Positions 11,904 to 22,300 of a DNA stretch of 64,000 nt are shown one piece after another (positions within the stretch are counted from its first letter, which is position 1; each line of letters starts with the position of its first letter). The DNA is taken from contig NC_091973.1 in assembly GCF_036711975.1 (NCBI RefSeq), positions 7,192,001 to 7,256,000 of the forward strand, in the 5' to 3' direction. Below the pieces are notes generated by a model, which was not told where the DNA came from, searched no databases, and was given only the letters and a program-made list of their open reading frames with translations. Source of the stretch: Onthophagus taurus. Its lineage: Eukaryota > Arthropoda > Insecta > Coleoptera > Scarabaeidae. The position numbers and the translations under genes were made by a program.

Positions 11904-14460
11904 GGAATCTTGTCATCGGATGTGACTCTAATGCACACTCAACTGCCTGGGGCAGTGCTGATGATAATGGAAGAGGTAAGTCCCTTCTTGAATTCATCGA
12001 CATCAAACTTGCTTCGATGGGTATCTCGTCTTCGATCCACAATTGGACGGTTTCCGACAATGTTTCAATGTCGGACCATAGATGGATCACTTTCGATCTT
12101 GGTACCATAAAGATTGGAAAGAACCTAAAGCGTAACCCCAGAAGGACGGATGTGTGCGTGTTTAGATCTTTGCTAACTGGGTGTTTGAGCAATATTGGGT
12201 TGCGTAAGCCAACTGAAAGGTTTGAAGTTGAGGAGTACTTAAATACTATTAGTGATTCCTTAATTAAAGCTTATAAAAAGGTCTGTCTCCTCCGATCAGA
12301 GGCCGTCTCTGGGCGTGCTACCATTTGGTGGTACCCTGAGCTCGGGAAACTCAAAAAGAAAGCAAGAACAGACTCGAAATTAGACTCCTACTGGAAACTT
12401 TATAAAGGAAAATTAGCGGAGTTCAAAAAAAGCGTTCGTCATAGAAAACGAGAAACGTGGAGGAAATTTTGTGCGGAAGTTTTCTCCTGCAGCGAAGTTT
12501 CTCGGCTAAATCGGCCAGACTTCAGACCCTGAACGACGAATTGGCTTACTAAAAGAAGGTTGACGGTTTTTATGCCGACAACCTTTTGGAGAGTCTTCAT
12601 CTATTAATGGAGATGCATTTTTTGGGTTCCGGAAGTTCCGTCACCATGAACCTACTGCAGATGATTGGATTTCAGCCGAAGAGATCTGCAGGGAGGAAAA
12701 AAGACGGTGGGCCATCAACAGTTTCAAAACCTGCTGGTATTATACCTGCCCTTTTATATGGGGCTTGGAGGATTTAGTACCTCACCTAGTGGAAATCTTC
12801 GTGGCGTTGCGCTATATACCCAGTCGGTGGCGTGAGGTCACAGTGAACTTCATACCAAAACCGGGTAAGCTTGATTATTTCACACCGAAATCGTTTAGAC
12901 CAATCAGTCTCTCCTCCTTTGTGTGATCGCTACATTAGAGATTTCTAATCCTAATCAACACGCTTACACTCAGGGCAAGTCCACATTAACGGCTCTTCAC
13001 TCAAGGACCAGCTTTGTTGGACCTAAACGAGTCCGCCCTGGGTGTTTTCATAGATATAGAGGGAGCTTTTGATAAAACAACTTTCTCTGGTATTAACAAT
13101 GCCTTGTTAGAGCATAATGTTCCACCGACTCTTTGTTGTTGGATTGAGAACATTCTCAAACATAGGATATTTAAGCTTAAGGCTGGCGATGTTAGTCTTC
13201 AAGGAGGAGTTACTCGAGGCTGTCCATAAGGGGGTGTACTATCCCCACTCTTGAAACGCCTCGCTGAAGCCAACTTTAGCACAGTTGGTTACGCAGATGA
13301 TTTAACCATTCTCGTCAAAGGCAAGTACATAAACGTGCTTTTTGATAGGATGCAAGTAGCTCTCAAATTGATAGAGTGAATCCTAAGAAGACAGAGTTGA
13401 TTCTTTTCACACGGATGAGGAAGTTTGGCAAGTCCAGAATGCCATCCCTTGCTAATACTCCATTGGTGTTATCAAAAGAAGTCAAATATCTGGACATCAC
13501 ACTTCACAATAAAATGACATGGAGAGCCCACCTAGATAATAGAGTAAAAAAAGCGTACGTTGCATTCCGTCAATGCCGGAGGGCTATAGGTAAGACGGCT
13601 TACTTAATAAAGTATAGAGACTTGGGTGTTTGTACAAGTGCGCTGCGAACTACCCCCACTGCAGCCATAGAAAACATGTTGAACCTAAAGCCACTTCGTT
13701 TGTTCATCCAAGAGGTGAACCATGAATCGACTGCGAGTAGCAGGAATTCTAATGGATGAGAGATATAGTAAAAATGCAATTCTCTGGAATGAAATGGTGG
13801 ACTACTCGTCAATTCTGGAATGTATAACAGACTTCACACCCCTACAACACATTTTTACGAAGAAATATCTCACCCACCCAAGTCCCACAGAAGTAGAGGT
13901 AAAAAACAGACTTAAAATCTACACTGATGGTTCAAGTAGACGACGTTCGACTCCACGTATCTGAACCTCTAGGTAAAAGTACCACCGTCATACAGTCATA
14001 CGGAGTAGACAAGCTATTGGAGCCCTGAGTAAAATAACAATTACCTCAGAACTTGTTATGGGTTGTCATCTGACATTGGAGAAGGCCGCACTGCATAAAT
14101 GTTATACTTCAATGGACAAAAGGACACTCCACTTGTTCAGGTAACAAAAAGGCTGAACCGATAATCGCTCCGTCCTTATCAATTCAGATTGATATAATTA
14201 AAGATTTTACCCACAAAAAGTTTATGAACTGCTGGAATAGGATTAAGGGGTGTCATCTGTCTAAGGAAGTATTACATTATCCCTCAGCAGAGGCAGCCTT
14301 GTTTTTCGTAAGAAACGCTCTACGAACTGTAATCTCAGAATGAGAGCCTTCGGGGAGGAATGGCCGACCACAGATGGCATCAGGAACACACCTCTGACCT
14401 ATATCCTAGCCTTCGGAAATTCCTTAGGCTGGTTGATATAGCCAGGAGCCTTGGTGCCTA

Positions 14461-14790
14461 GGTACTGTATGCGTAAGCATACCCTCCCCTTTCCTACATA
14501 CATACGAGGGAGAGATTGAGGATAAAGAAGAATAGAGTGGGTCATAGAGCAGATCATGCAATTGTAACATATTTTGTATGAAACAAATTATTGAAAACCA
14601 AGGAGCGCCTCAAACCAAGAAACCCATACATTATTCGTAGATCTAACTAAAGTGTATAACACTAAATTAACTAACTAAATTATGGGAAGTACTACAGTAT
14701 TCAAATATAAGCCATACTTTACAGAACAAGGGCTTTACAGAACTTATACTCCCAATCAACAAATTCCTTAGGCTGGTTGATGTAGGCGGA
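14461..14790. other. AT-rich filler after the LINE
   Basis: Includes a pyrimidine-rich stretch near 14480-14500 and two copies of ATTCCTTAGGCTGGTTGAT (near 14418 and 14763), suggesting a small duplicated piece of LINE 3' end. No gene is visible. Confidence 0.35.
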
Positions 14791-14799
14791 GAGAGTACA

Positions 14800-15560
14800 G
14801 GAAGGTATACAAGATCATGAAAGATCATGTTTCCAACGGTCTGAACTTCTTCTAGAAATAGAATAATAAAATAAAACTTGCTAGTAAGGAATACAAAAAC
14901 GTGAAAAACATTGAATTAAAAGAGTTTTTGCAATAGTAGTAGATTTAATGTTCAAGACGGTCTCTTGGAATGTTGAATGATGATTTTGTATGTTTGTTTA
15001 TTTTAGAAGTTTGACATTTGATGCAAGATTTTGTCCAGTGAAAAATATCAGAATTCAATCTTGTCCAGAAAAATCTGGATTTTACTAAATTTTGCAATAA
15101 TCGTATTCCAGAGTGTGAGAAAACTAACGGAAAAGATTATGTAATGCTTGTAACTTGGGGCGGCCGACGTCTTCGAAGTCGGCCGAGCTTACTTCTTTTG
15201 GTATTCTCGAGGTCTAGCCAACATTATAAACGACAAGAAAATGTCTGGATGTACGTTGGCCAAATTCTAAACTTCTAGAAAAAGTCTGGAATTGCACTGG
15301 CCAAATACCCTACTGCATTAGTTGATTGTGCTTTTTCTTATTTCATTGTTATTTATGCCGACCCAGACGAACCCAGACGAACCCAGAAACATGATAATCC
15401 TGATGCATAAAGTAAAATTTTTTTAAATTTTGATACAAAATTTCGTCCGGTGATAAATCTCAGAATTCATTCTTGTCCAGAAAAATCTGGATTTTTGCGA
15501 TAATCGTATTCCAGGATAAATGTAATGAGATTGGTACAAAAATCCTAAAAATTTCATACC
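14800..15560 (-). pseudogene. Broken LTR/integrase repeat copies in chn intron 2
   Basis: Pieces of the gypsy-type unit seen at 18-26 kb: integrase C-terminal side near 14815-14960, zinc-binding side near 14980-15130, the GC-rich palindrome at about 15160-15187, LTR pieces to 15320, and a second partial zinc-binding segment at about 15430-15520. Deletions and shuffled order show they are older or rearranged copies. Confidence 0.7.
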
Positions 15561-15839
15561 AAAGTTTTATGTTTGAAAGTGAAATTTGCTCTTCTGACAA
15601 AATAAGATAACTTTAATTGAGCCTTTTTACAAGGATGGGCGAGAGTATTTGCTCTAAATTTGCAAAAAATGAGGATGGGCTATAAATGCATAAAGCAGCC
15701 ATTTGCTCAAATTCAAATTTTGCTATATTCTATTTTGTTTGATCCAAGCGTCGTGTAAAAATTAAGTTTGGTGGAACCTAAAAAAGTTACGTAGAACATC
15801 TTGCATATTTCTTAAAACTAAAATTACTTGATAACTTAC

Positions 15840-15932
15840 TTAGTAGTTGTTGTATTGGCTGATGGTACGTTTGAAGTATAGCTGGAGTTTCTTAAAACAT
15901 TACCGTTTCGTCCATTTCTTTGATCTAAAGGA
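15840..15932 (-). CDS. chn: charlatan exon 2
   Basis: A 93-base exon between acceptor CTTTTAG and donor AA|GTAAGT. It starts with T, completing the CA of exon 1 to His, and ends with AA, completed by T of exon 3. It encodes about 31 residues rich in Asn, Ser and Thr (PLDQRNGRNGNVL..., ending ANTTTT). It is a linker with no domain; the evidence is phase agreement on both sides. Confidence 0.8.
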
Positions 15933-15992
15933 CTAAAAGTAGTATTAATCAAAAGGTTAAAGAAAAAAGCACCTCAAATCTCAAATACTTAC

Positions 15993-17404
15993 TGATGATC
16001 CTGTTGATGAGCAGAAAGTTGGGCTGGATCATCGGCCAAAAAGTTGCACTTCCCACAACTTCGTTTGTTGTGAACTTTTAAAACGTGAGTAGCTAATCGT
16101 TCGGATCTTGCAGCTTTGTAATCGCAGAGTCCGCAAACGAAAGGCTTAAGGTGGGTGTTCATGTGCCGTTTAAGGCACCAATTATCTACTCCGGACCAAG
16201 AACAGTAGCAGCAGCTGAATCTTTTCTCGCCTTTTTTCTTCCCCGATGGTTTGATGTGGGGTTTATTGCCGGGTTTGACGTCAGTCGTTCGATTTTGTGA
16301 GTTTCTAGCTAAATTATTGAAGCTGTTGGCGATTGCTAAAGAGTTGCTAATTCCTAGGTTTAAATTCATTTGTTCCGTTGGTTCTTGGATACCTGTTGAA
16401 TTATATTTTTGGTAATACGACATCCCGGAGGCGTTTTTCGGCGGATGTCTTCTTATCCTGTTTAAGTCGTAAGGATGTTCTCTGTGCATTCTTAAAAAAT
16501 GCTTTTTTACGTGATCTGCTCTGTTGAATTGCTTTTGACAGATGTAACATTGAAATGGTTTTTCTTCTCTGTGGATGTTTTCGTGCCTCGTAAATAAATC
16601 CCTTCTATCTGTTGCATATGGGCAATAAGAACAAGAATATCGTTTATTTCCACCGCTTCCATTAGCTTCGTTACTGGAAACGTGCTGATTTTGTTGAGGT
16701 TGCCTGTTGACGTTAACGTTTTGGTATTCGTCTAAGGATGTTGTTGAAGAAGCTGGTTTAAGGTAGGTACTATCGACTTTATTTTTTAATTGTTGGAGGT
16801 ACCTTGTTAATTCTTGATGTACCAAATTATTTTTTAGGAGTAAATCGATCGTTTCCTCAGAATTAATGTTGTGTTGTCTACTTAAATGCGTCCTCACGCA
16901 TTTCACCCACGCGCTTTCGTACGGACATTGCGAACATTGAAAGACTCTTAGATTTGAGTGGGTTCCCAACCAATGCTCAACCACCCTGGGCATGTAGCCA
17001 ACGCATTCGCACTCGGTACATCTAAACAGCTTTTGCGCACCGTTGTAACTTGCAATTTTTGATTGGGTCCAATTCAAACCATCCTCGTTCACCACCCATT
17101 TATCTTCATAATTCTGATTTGATCTGTGCTGTTGAAACTGCGAATTTAATATACTCGCCGGTGGGAATCCATTTTGCATCAACGCAGCTAATCCAAAAGC
17201 GGTTATATGTTCCTCGGACTTCAAAATCGGCGTCTCCACATCGTAGTCGATGGGGGTTAACCCTCGATCTTGTTGGCCGTTGTGTCTATCGAGGGTGTTT
17301 AACTCTGGAAGACCATCTTCGCCGTACAACTTTCTCGTTATCTCTTTAAACATGTCCTCGTAACAGTCAATGGCATTACCTGCCATTGGCATGGGGACTT
17401 CCAT
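15993..17404 (-). CDS. chn: charlatan exon 1: REST-like C2H2 zinc-finger repressor
   Basis: Nuclear C2H2 zinc-finger transcription factor, the insect counterpart of REST/NRSF, known in Drosophila for control of achaete-scute and neural genes. The exon encodes residues 1-470 and ends CATCA|GTAAGTA. Fingers lie at about residues 129-149, 157-178, 258-278, 286-307, 398-418, 424-445 and 450-470. Two N-terminal signatures support the name: YEDMFKEITRKLYGE near residue 15 and FGLAALMQNGF near residue 70. With exons 2 and 3 the product is 848 aa, somewhat shorter than the fly protein. The start is the first ATG after a 5' UTR acceptor (CATCCCCAG) at 17450, so a noncoding exon lies further upstream. 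Plus-strand frames here are shadows. Confidence 0.92.
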
Positions 17405-17449
17405 GGTTTTGATTCTTTGTAATGTTGTGTTTTTAGGTTAGTTACACAT
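17405..17449 (-). other. chn 5' UTR piece and splice acceptor
   Basis: On the minus strand, TTAATTTCATCCCCAG is followed by 45 untranslated bases and the chn ATG. The acceptor implies at least one upstream noncoding exon, which could lie beyond the repeat array. Confidence 0.65.
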
Positions 17450-17589
17450 CTGGGGATGAAATTAATAAAATTAATTAGCTACTTATCAAAACTTAGCAAA
17501 ACGTAATAAGATTGGTACATAAATACATAAATATGGTTAAAAGCAAAATTCTTCTGATAAATAAATTTTGCAGTCTTACTAATTTGCTT

Positions 17590-18064
17590 GTTTAGAAGAA
17601 ATTGAAGTTATCGTCCAAGACGTCGGCCGCCCCCAAGCATTACGAACCCAGAACCATGGTAATCCTGATGCCTAAATTAACACTTTTTTAAATTTTAATT
17701 TTTTGCTAGATTTGCAGATTTTGCTATATTATATTTTGTTTGGTCCAAGCGTCGTGGACGACAAAAAGAAGATGACTAAAAAATACTAAAATTGCAAAAC
17801 TGAGTATCAGATGGCGAAGAAGATTTAGTTGAGGAGCAAGTTGAGAACAGTGATTCAGAACAAGATGAGGATGGATAATGGAATGAATAATGTCAAAGAA
17901 GAAATATGATACAGCTGACACAACACCATAAACTGTTAAAAGACTGACACAGACCGCATATTATTTGAAGAAAACTAACGGCAAAAATTATGTAATGCTT
18001 GTAAAAGACAAAATTTCACAATACTTTGAACTTGGGGCGGCCGACGTCTTCGAAGTCGGCCGAG
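17590..18064. repeat. Mixed repeat fragments at the left edge of the array
   Basis: Contains a GC-rich palindrome piece (GACGTCGGCCGCCCCC near 17621), the sequence CCAAGCGTCGTG shared with 15746, and GATGGCGAAGAAGATTTAG near 17812 that reads as an acidic stretch (DGEEDLVEEQ, then SDSEQDED). Acidic N termini like this occur in piggyBac-type transposases, but nothing else of such a gene is present. Confidence 0.4.
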
Positions 18065-18065
18065 G

Positions 18066-18537
18066 TTACTTCTTGAGTCCATTTCTGAGGAAAATGTCTG
18101 GATGTATGTTGGCCAAATTCTAAATTCCTAGAAAAAGTCTGAAATTGCACTGGCTGTATGATAGTAACCACCACGCCTCCAAGCATTATGAACCCAGAAC
18201 TACAAAGAAATACAAAATTTGACTCTGATAAGTCTTTAGGGCCAATTATGTCACTATGAATATGTTCAAAACGACATCTTGGAATGTTGAACTGTTGGAA
18301 AGATGATTTTGTGTGTTTGTTTATTTTAGAAGTTTGACATTTGATACAAGATTTTGTCCAGTGATAAATATCAGAATTCATTTTTGGCCAGAAAAATCTG
18401 GATTTTACTAAATTTTGCGATAATCGTATTCCAGAATGTGAGAAAACTAACGGAAAAAATGATGTAATGCTTGTAACTTGGGGCGGCCGACGTCTTCGAA
18501 GTCGGCCGAGGTTACTTCTTAAGTCAATTTCATGCAA
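18066..18537 (-). pseudogene. Integrase zinc-binding remnant, unit 1
   Basis: The longest of the repeated N-terminal fragments (173 codons from 18537). It opens inside the LTR, reads through the GC-rich palindrome (GRLRRRRPPQ), then gives the H-H-C-C segment and HSDIIGP, and is fused to unrelated sequence after that. Equivalents start at 20954, 22163, 23382 and 24574; in the unit whose LTR starts at 19737 the frame is broken. Confidence 0.75.
18481..18510. repeat. GC-rich palindrome at LTR boundary
   Basis: CGGCCGACGTCTTCGAAG followed by TCGGCCG forms an imperfect palindrome in AT-rich surroundings. It recurs beside the LTR at about 15160, 18037, 19700, 20903, 22108, 23329 and 24520. A related block (CGGCCGTCGTCGAAGACGTC) lies at the far LTR edge near 18760 and 22386 but is replaced by a few bases near 19980 and 21180. 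Confidence 0.75.
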
Positions 18538-18831
18538 TACGCTATATATTAAGGTTCACAAACTTTTAGTATCCTCGATGTCTAGCCAACATTATAAACG
18601 ACAAGAAAATGTCTGGATGTACGTTGGCCAAATTCTAAACTCCTAGAAAAAGTCTGAAATTGCACTCTACTGCATTAGTTGATTGTGCTAGCTAATTTTT
18701 TATTTCACTTTCATTTATGCCTGTAGAGTTTTGATATAAACCATGTATGATAGTAACCACGGCCGTCGTCGAAGACGTCGGCCGCCTCTAAGCATCATGA
18801 ACCCAGAACCATAGTAATCCTGATGCCTAAA

Positions 18832-19355
18832 TTAACATTTTTTTAATTTTAATTTTTTGAGAAAAAGCAGATATTGAATTTGGAAATGATCTATGCTAAC
18901 ATTATACTTTTTATTGTTTTTCAATATAACAAAAATTTTTGAAAACTTTTTAACCACTTTAAAAGGATCTTCATATCTAGCTGATAAGGAAGGTGTTTTA
19001 CCTTCTAATCTATGAAATACAAAATTTGACTTTAATAAGTCTTTATGTATAAATGGCTTTCTTGAGATGTGATGAGACGTCATGGGCGGTCTAAGATTTG
19101 CAAATGTTTCTCGTAAACTAATCAGTAAAGCATAAGTATCAATGCTACTATGTGATTTGCTAAAAAATTCACAAATAGTTGATAAAAAACTTGCTCTGCA
19201 GGTGAGCAACTTAAATCTTCTGCTAAACAAGATCTGAGAGCAAGTAGAACGATTGGAAGATCATATTTCCAACGATCTGAGCTTCCTCTAGCAATAGAAT
19301 AATAAAATAATAGAATATAACTTGGTCGTGAAGAATTCCAAAACGTGAAAAACAA
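18832..19355 (-). pseudogene. Integrase C-terminal remnant, unit 2
   Basis: Two overlapping frames carry the C-terminal integrase region: LPIVLLALRSCLAEDLSCSP at about 19255-19195, then the GPY/F-like tail (ARYEDPFKVVKKFSKIFVIL) near 18990-18900. A frameshift separates them. The same pair recurs in each later unit, at about 20321-20554, 21192-21482, 22420-22982, 23560-24176 and 24845-25368. Confidence 0.75.
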
Positions 19356-22300
19356 TGAATTAAAAGAGTTTTTGCAATAGTAGTAGATTTAATGTTCGAA
19401 AGAGGATATGTTTCTGCCCATCTTGTAAAACGTTCAGTTACAGTAAGAATGTTAGAGGGCCAATTAAGTCACTATGAGTATGTTCAAAACGGCATCTTGG
19501 AATGTTGAACTGTTGGAAAGATGATTTTGTATGTTTGTTTATTTTAGAACTTTGACATTTGATACAAGATTTTGTCCAGTGATAAATATCAGAATTCATT
19601 TTTGGCCAGAAAAATCTGGATTATACTAAATTTTGCGATAATCCTATTCCAGAATGTGAGAAAACTAGCGGAAAAATTATGTAATGTTTGTATCTTGGGG
19701 CGGCCGACGTCTTCGAAGTCGGCCGAGGTTACTTCTTAAGTCAATTTCATGCAATACGCTGTATATTGAGGTTCACAAATTTTTGGTATTCTCGAGGTCT
19801 AGTCAACATCATAAACGACGAGAAAATATCTGGATGTAGGTTGGCCAAATTCTAAACTCCTAGAAAAAGTCTTAAATTGCACTCTACTGCATTAGTTGAT
19901 TGTGCTAGCTAATTTTTTATTTCACTTTCATTTATGCCTGTAGAGTTTTGATATAAACCATGTATGATAGTAACCACCAAGCCTCCAAGCATCATGAACC
20001 CAGAACGATAGTAATCCTGATGCCTGAAGTAACACTTTTTTTAATTTTAATTTTTTGAGAATTGAGCAAATATTGAATTTTGAAAATGGTCTATGCTAAC
20101 ATTATACTTTTTATTATTTTTCAATATAACAAAAATTTTTGAAAACTTTTAACCACTTTAAAAGGATCTTCATATCTAGCTGATAAGGAAGGTGTTTTAC
20201 CTTCTAATCTAAGAAATGCAAAATTTGACTCTAATAAGTCTTTATGTATAAATGGCTTTCTTGAGGTGTGATGAGACGTCATGGTCAGTCTAAGATTTGC
20301 AAATGTTTCTCGTAAACTAATCAGTAAAGGATAAGTATCAATGCTACTATGTGATTTGCTAAAAAATTCACAAATGGTTGATCAAAAACTAGCTCTCCAG
20401 GTGAGCAACTTAAATCTTCTGCTAAACAAGATCTGAGAGCAAGTAGAACGATTGGAAGATCATGTTTCCAACGATTTGAGCTTCCTCTAGCAATAGAATA
20501 ATAAAATAGTAGAATAAAACTTGGTCGTGAGGAATTCCAAAACGTGAAAAACAATGAATTAAAAGAGTTTTTGCAATAGTAGTAGATTTAATGTTGGAAA
20601 GAGGATATGTTTCTGCCCATCTTGTAAAACATTCAGTTACAGTAAGAATGTTAAAGGGCCAATTAAGTCACTATGAATATGTTTAAAACGACATCTTGGA
20701 ATGTTGAACTGTTGGAAAGATGATTTTGTATGTTTCTTTATTTTAGTAGTTTGACATTTAATACAAGATTTTGTCCAGTGATAAATATCAGAATTCATTT
20801 TTGGCCAGAAAAATCTGGATTTTACTAAATTTTGCGATAATCCTATTCCAGAACTTGAGAAAACTAACGGAAAAAATTCTGTAATGCTTGTATTTTGGGG
20901 CGGCCAACGTCTTCGAAGTCGGCCGAGGTTACTTCTTAAGTCAATTTCATGCAATACGCTATATATTAAGGTTCACAAACTTTTAGTATCCTCGAGGTCT
21001 AGCCAACATTATAAACGACAAGAAAATGTCTGGATGTGCGTTGGCCAAATTCTAAACTCATAGAAAAAGTCTGAAATTGCACTCTACTGCATTAGTTGAT
21101 TGTGCTAGCTAATTTCTTATTTCACTTTCATTTATGCCTGTAGAGTTTTGATATAAACCATGTATGATAGTAACCACCAAGCCTCCAAGCATCATGAACC
21201 CAGAACGATAGTAATCCTGATGCTTAAAGTAACACTTTTTTTAATTTTAATTTTTTGAGAAAAAGCAGATATTGAATTTTGGAAATGATCTATGCTAACA
21301 TTATATTTTTTATTATTTTTCAATATAACAAACATTTTTGAAAACTTTTTAACCACTTTAAAAGGATCTTCATATCTAGCTGATAAGGAAGGTGTTTTAC
21401 CTTCTAATCTAAGAAATACAAAATTTGACTCTAATACGTCTTTATGTATAAATGGCTTTCTTGAGGTGTGATGAGACGTCATGGTCGGTCTAAGATTTGC
21501 AAATGTTTCTCGTAAACTAATCAGTAAAGCATAAGTATCAATGCTGCTATGTGATTTGCTAAAAATTCACCTGGGACTCGTAATAGTTGATCAAAAACTA
21601 GCTCTGCAGGTGAGCAACTTAAATCTTCTGCTAAACAAGATCTGAGAGCAAGTAGAACGATTGGAAGATCATGTTTCCAACGATCTGAGCTTCCTCTAGC
21701 AATAGAATAATAAAATAGTAGAATAAAACTTGGTCGTGAGGAATTTCAAAACGTGAAAAACAATGAATTAAAAGAGTTTTTGCAATAGTAGTAGATTTAA
21801 TGTTCGAAAGAAGATATGTTTCTGCCCATCTTGTAAAACGTTCAGTTACAGTAAGAATGTTAAAGGGCCAATTAAGTCACTATGAGTATGTTCAAAACGG
21901 CATCTTGGAATGTTGAACTGTTGGAAAGATGATTTTGTATGTTTCTTTATTTTAGAAGTTTGACATTTGATACAAGATTTTGTCCAGTGATAAATATCAG
22001 AATTCATTTTTGGCCAGAAAAATCTGGATTTTACTAAATTTTGCGAGAATCGTTTTCCAGAATGTGAGAAAACTAACGGAAAAGATGATGTATTGCTAGT
22101 ACCTTGGGGCGGCCGACGTCTTCGAAGTCGGCCGAGGTTACTTCTTAAGTCAATTTCATGCAATACGCTATATATTAAGGTTCACAAATTTTTAGTATCC
22201 TCGAGGTTTAGCCAACATTATAAACGACAAGAAAATGTTGGATGTAGGTTGGCCAAATTCTAAACTCATAGAAAAAGTCTGAAATTGCACTCTACTGCAT

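Larger units (their letters stand above)
10202..14460 (+). mobile_element. LOA/I/R1-group LINE, degenerate, with RNase H
   Basis: Non-LTR retrotransposon read left to right. An ORF1 (gag-like) remnant spans about 10390-10790 (NWCVFRYEV...RLIVFGATKKDA). Endonuclease N-terminal part is at 10850-11128 (IALIQEPW); its C-terminal part is at 11904-12110 (VIGCDSNAHSTAWG, MSDHRW). Reverse transcriptase lies at about 12780-13370 with FIDIEGAFDK near 13050, RGCP near 13220 and the catalytic YADD near 13290, followed by the thumb (KYLDITLHNKMTW) to 13700. An RNase H remnant (IYTDGSS near 13920) runs to about 14350. Many stops and frameshifts make it inactive. The RGCPQGG/RNase H combination favours the LOA/I side rather than Jockey; the clade is inferred. 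Confidence 0.85.
9911..15788. other. chn intron 2 insertion bounded by an 18-bp inverted repeat
   Basis: AACTTTTTTAGGTTCCAC at 9911-9928 is repeated exactly as its reverse complement at 15771-15788, 45 and 51 bases from exons 3 and 2. Almost the whole 5.97-kb intron lies between them and consists of LTR/integrase fragments, two nested LINEs and AT-rich filler. Inside the left end (about 9945-9990), a phrase GAAGAAGATTTAGTTGAG also occurs near 17818. It may mark the acidic N terminus of a piggyBac-like transposase, but this is weak. Confidence 0.5.
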
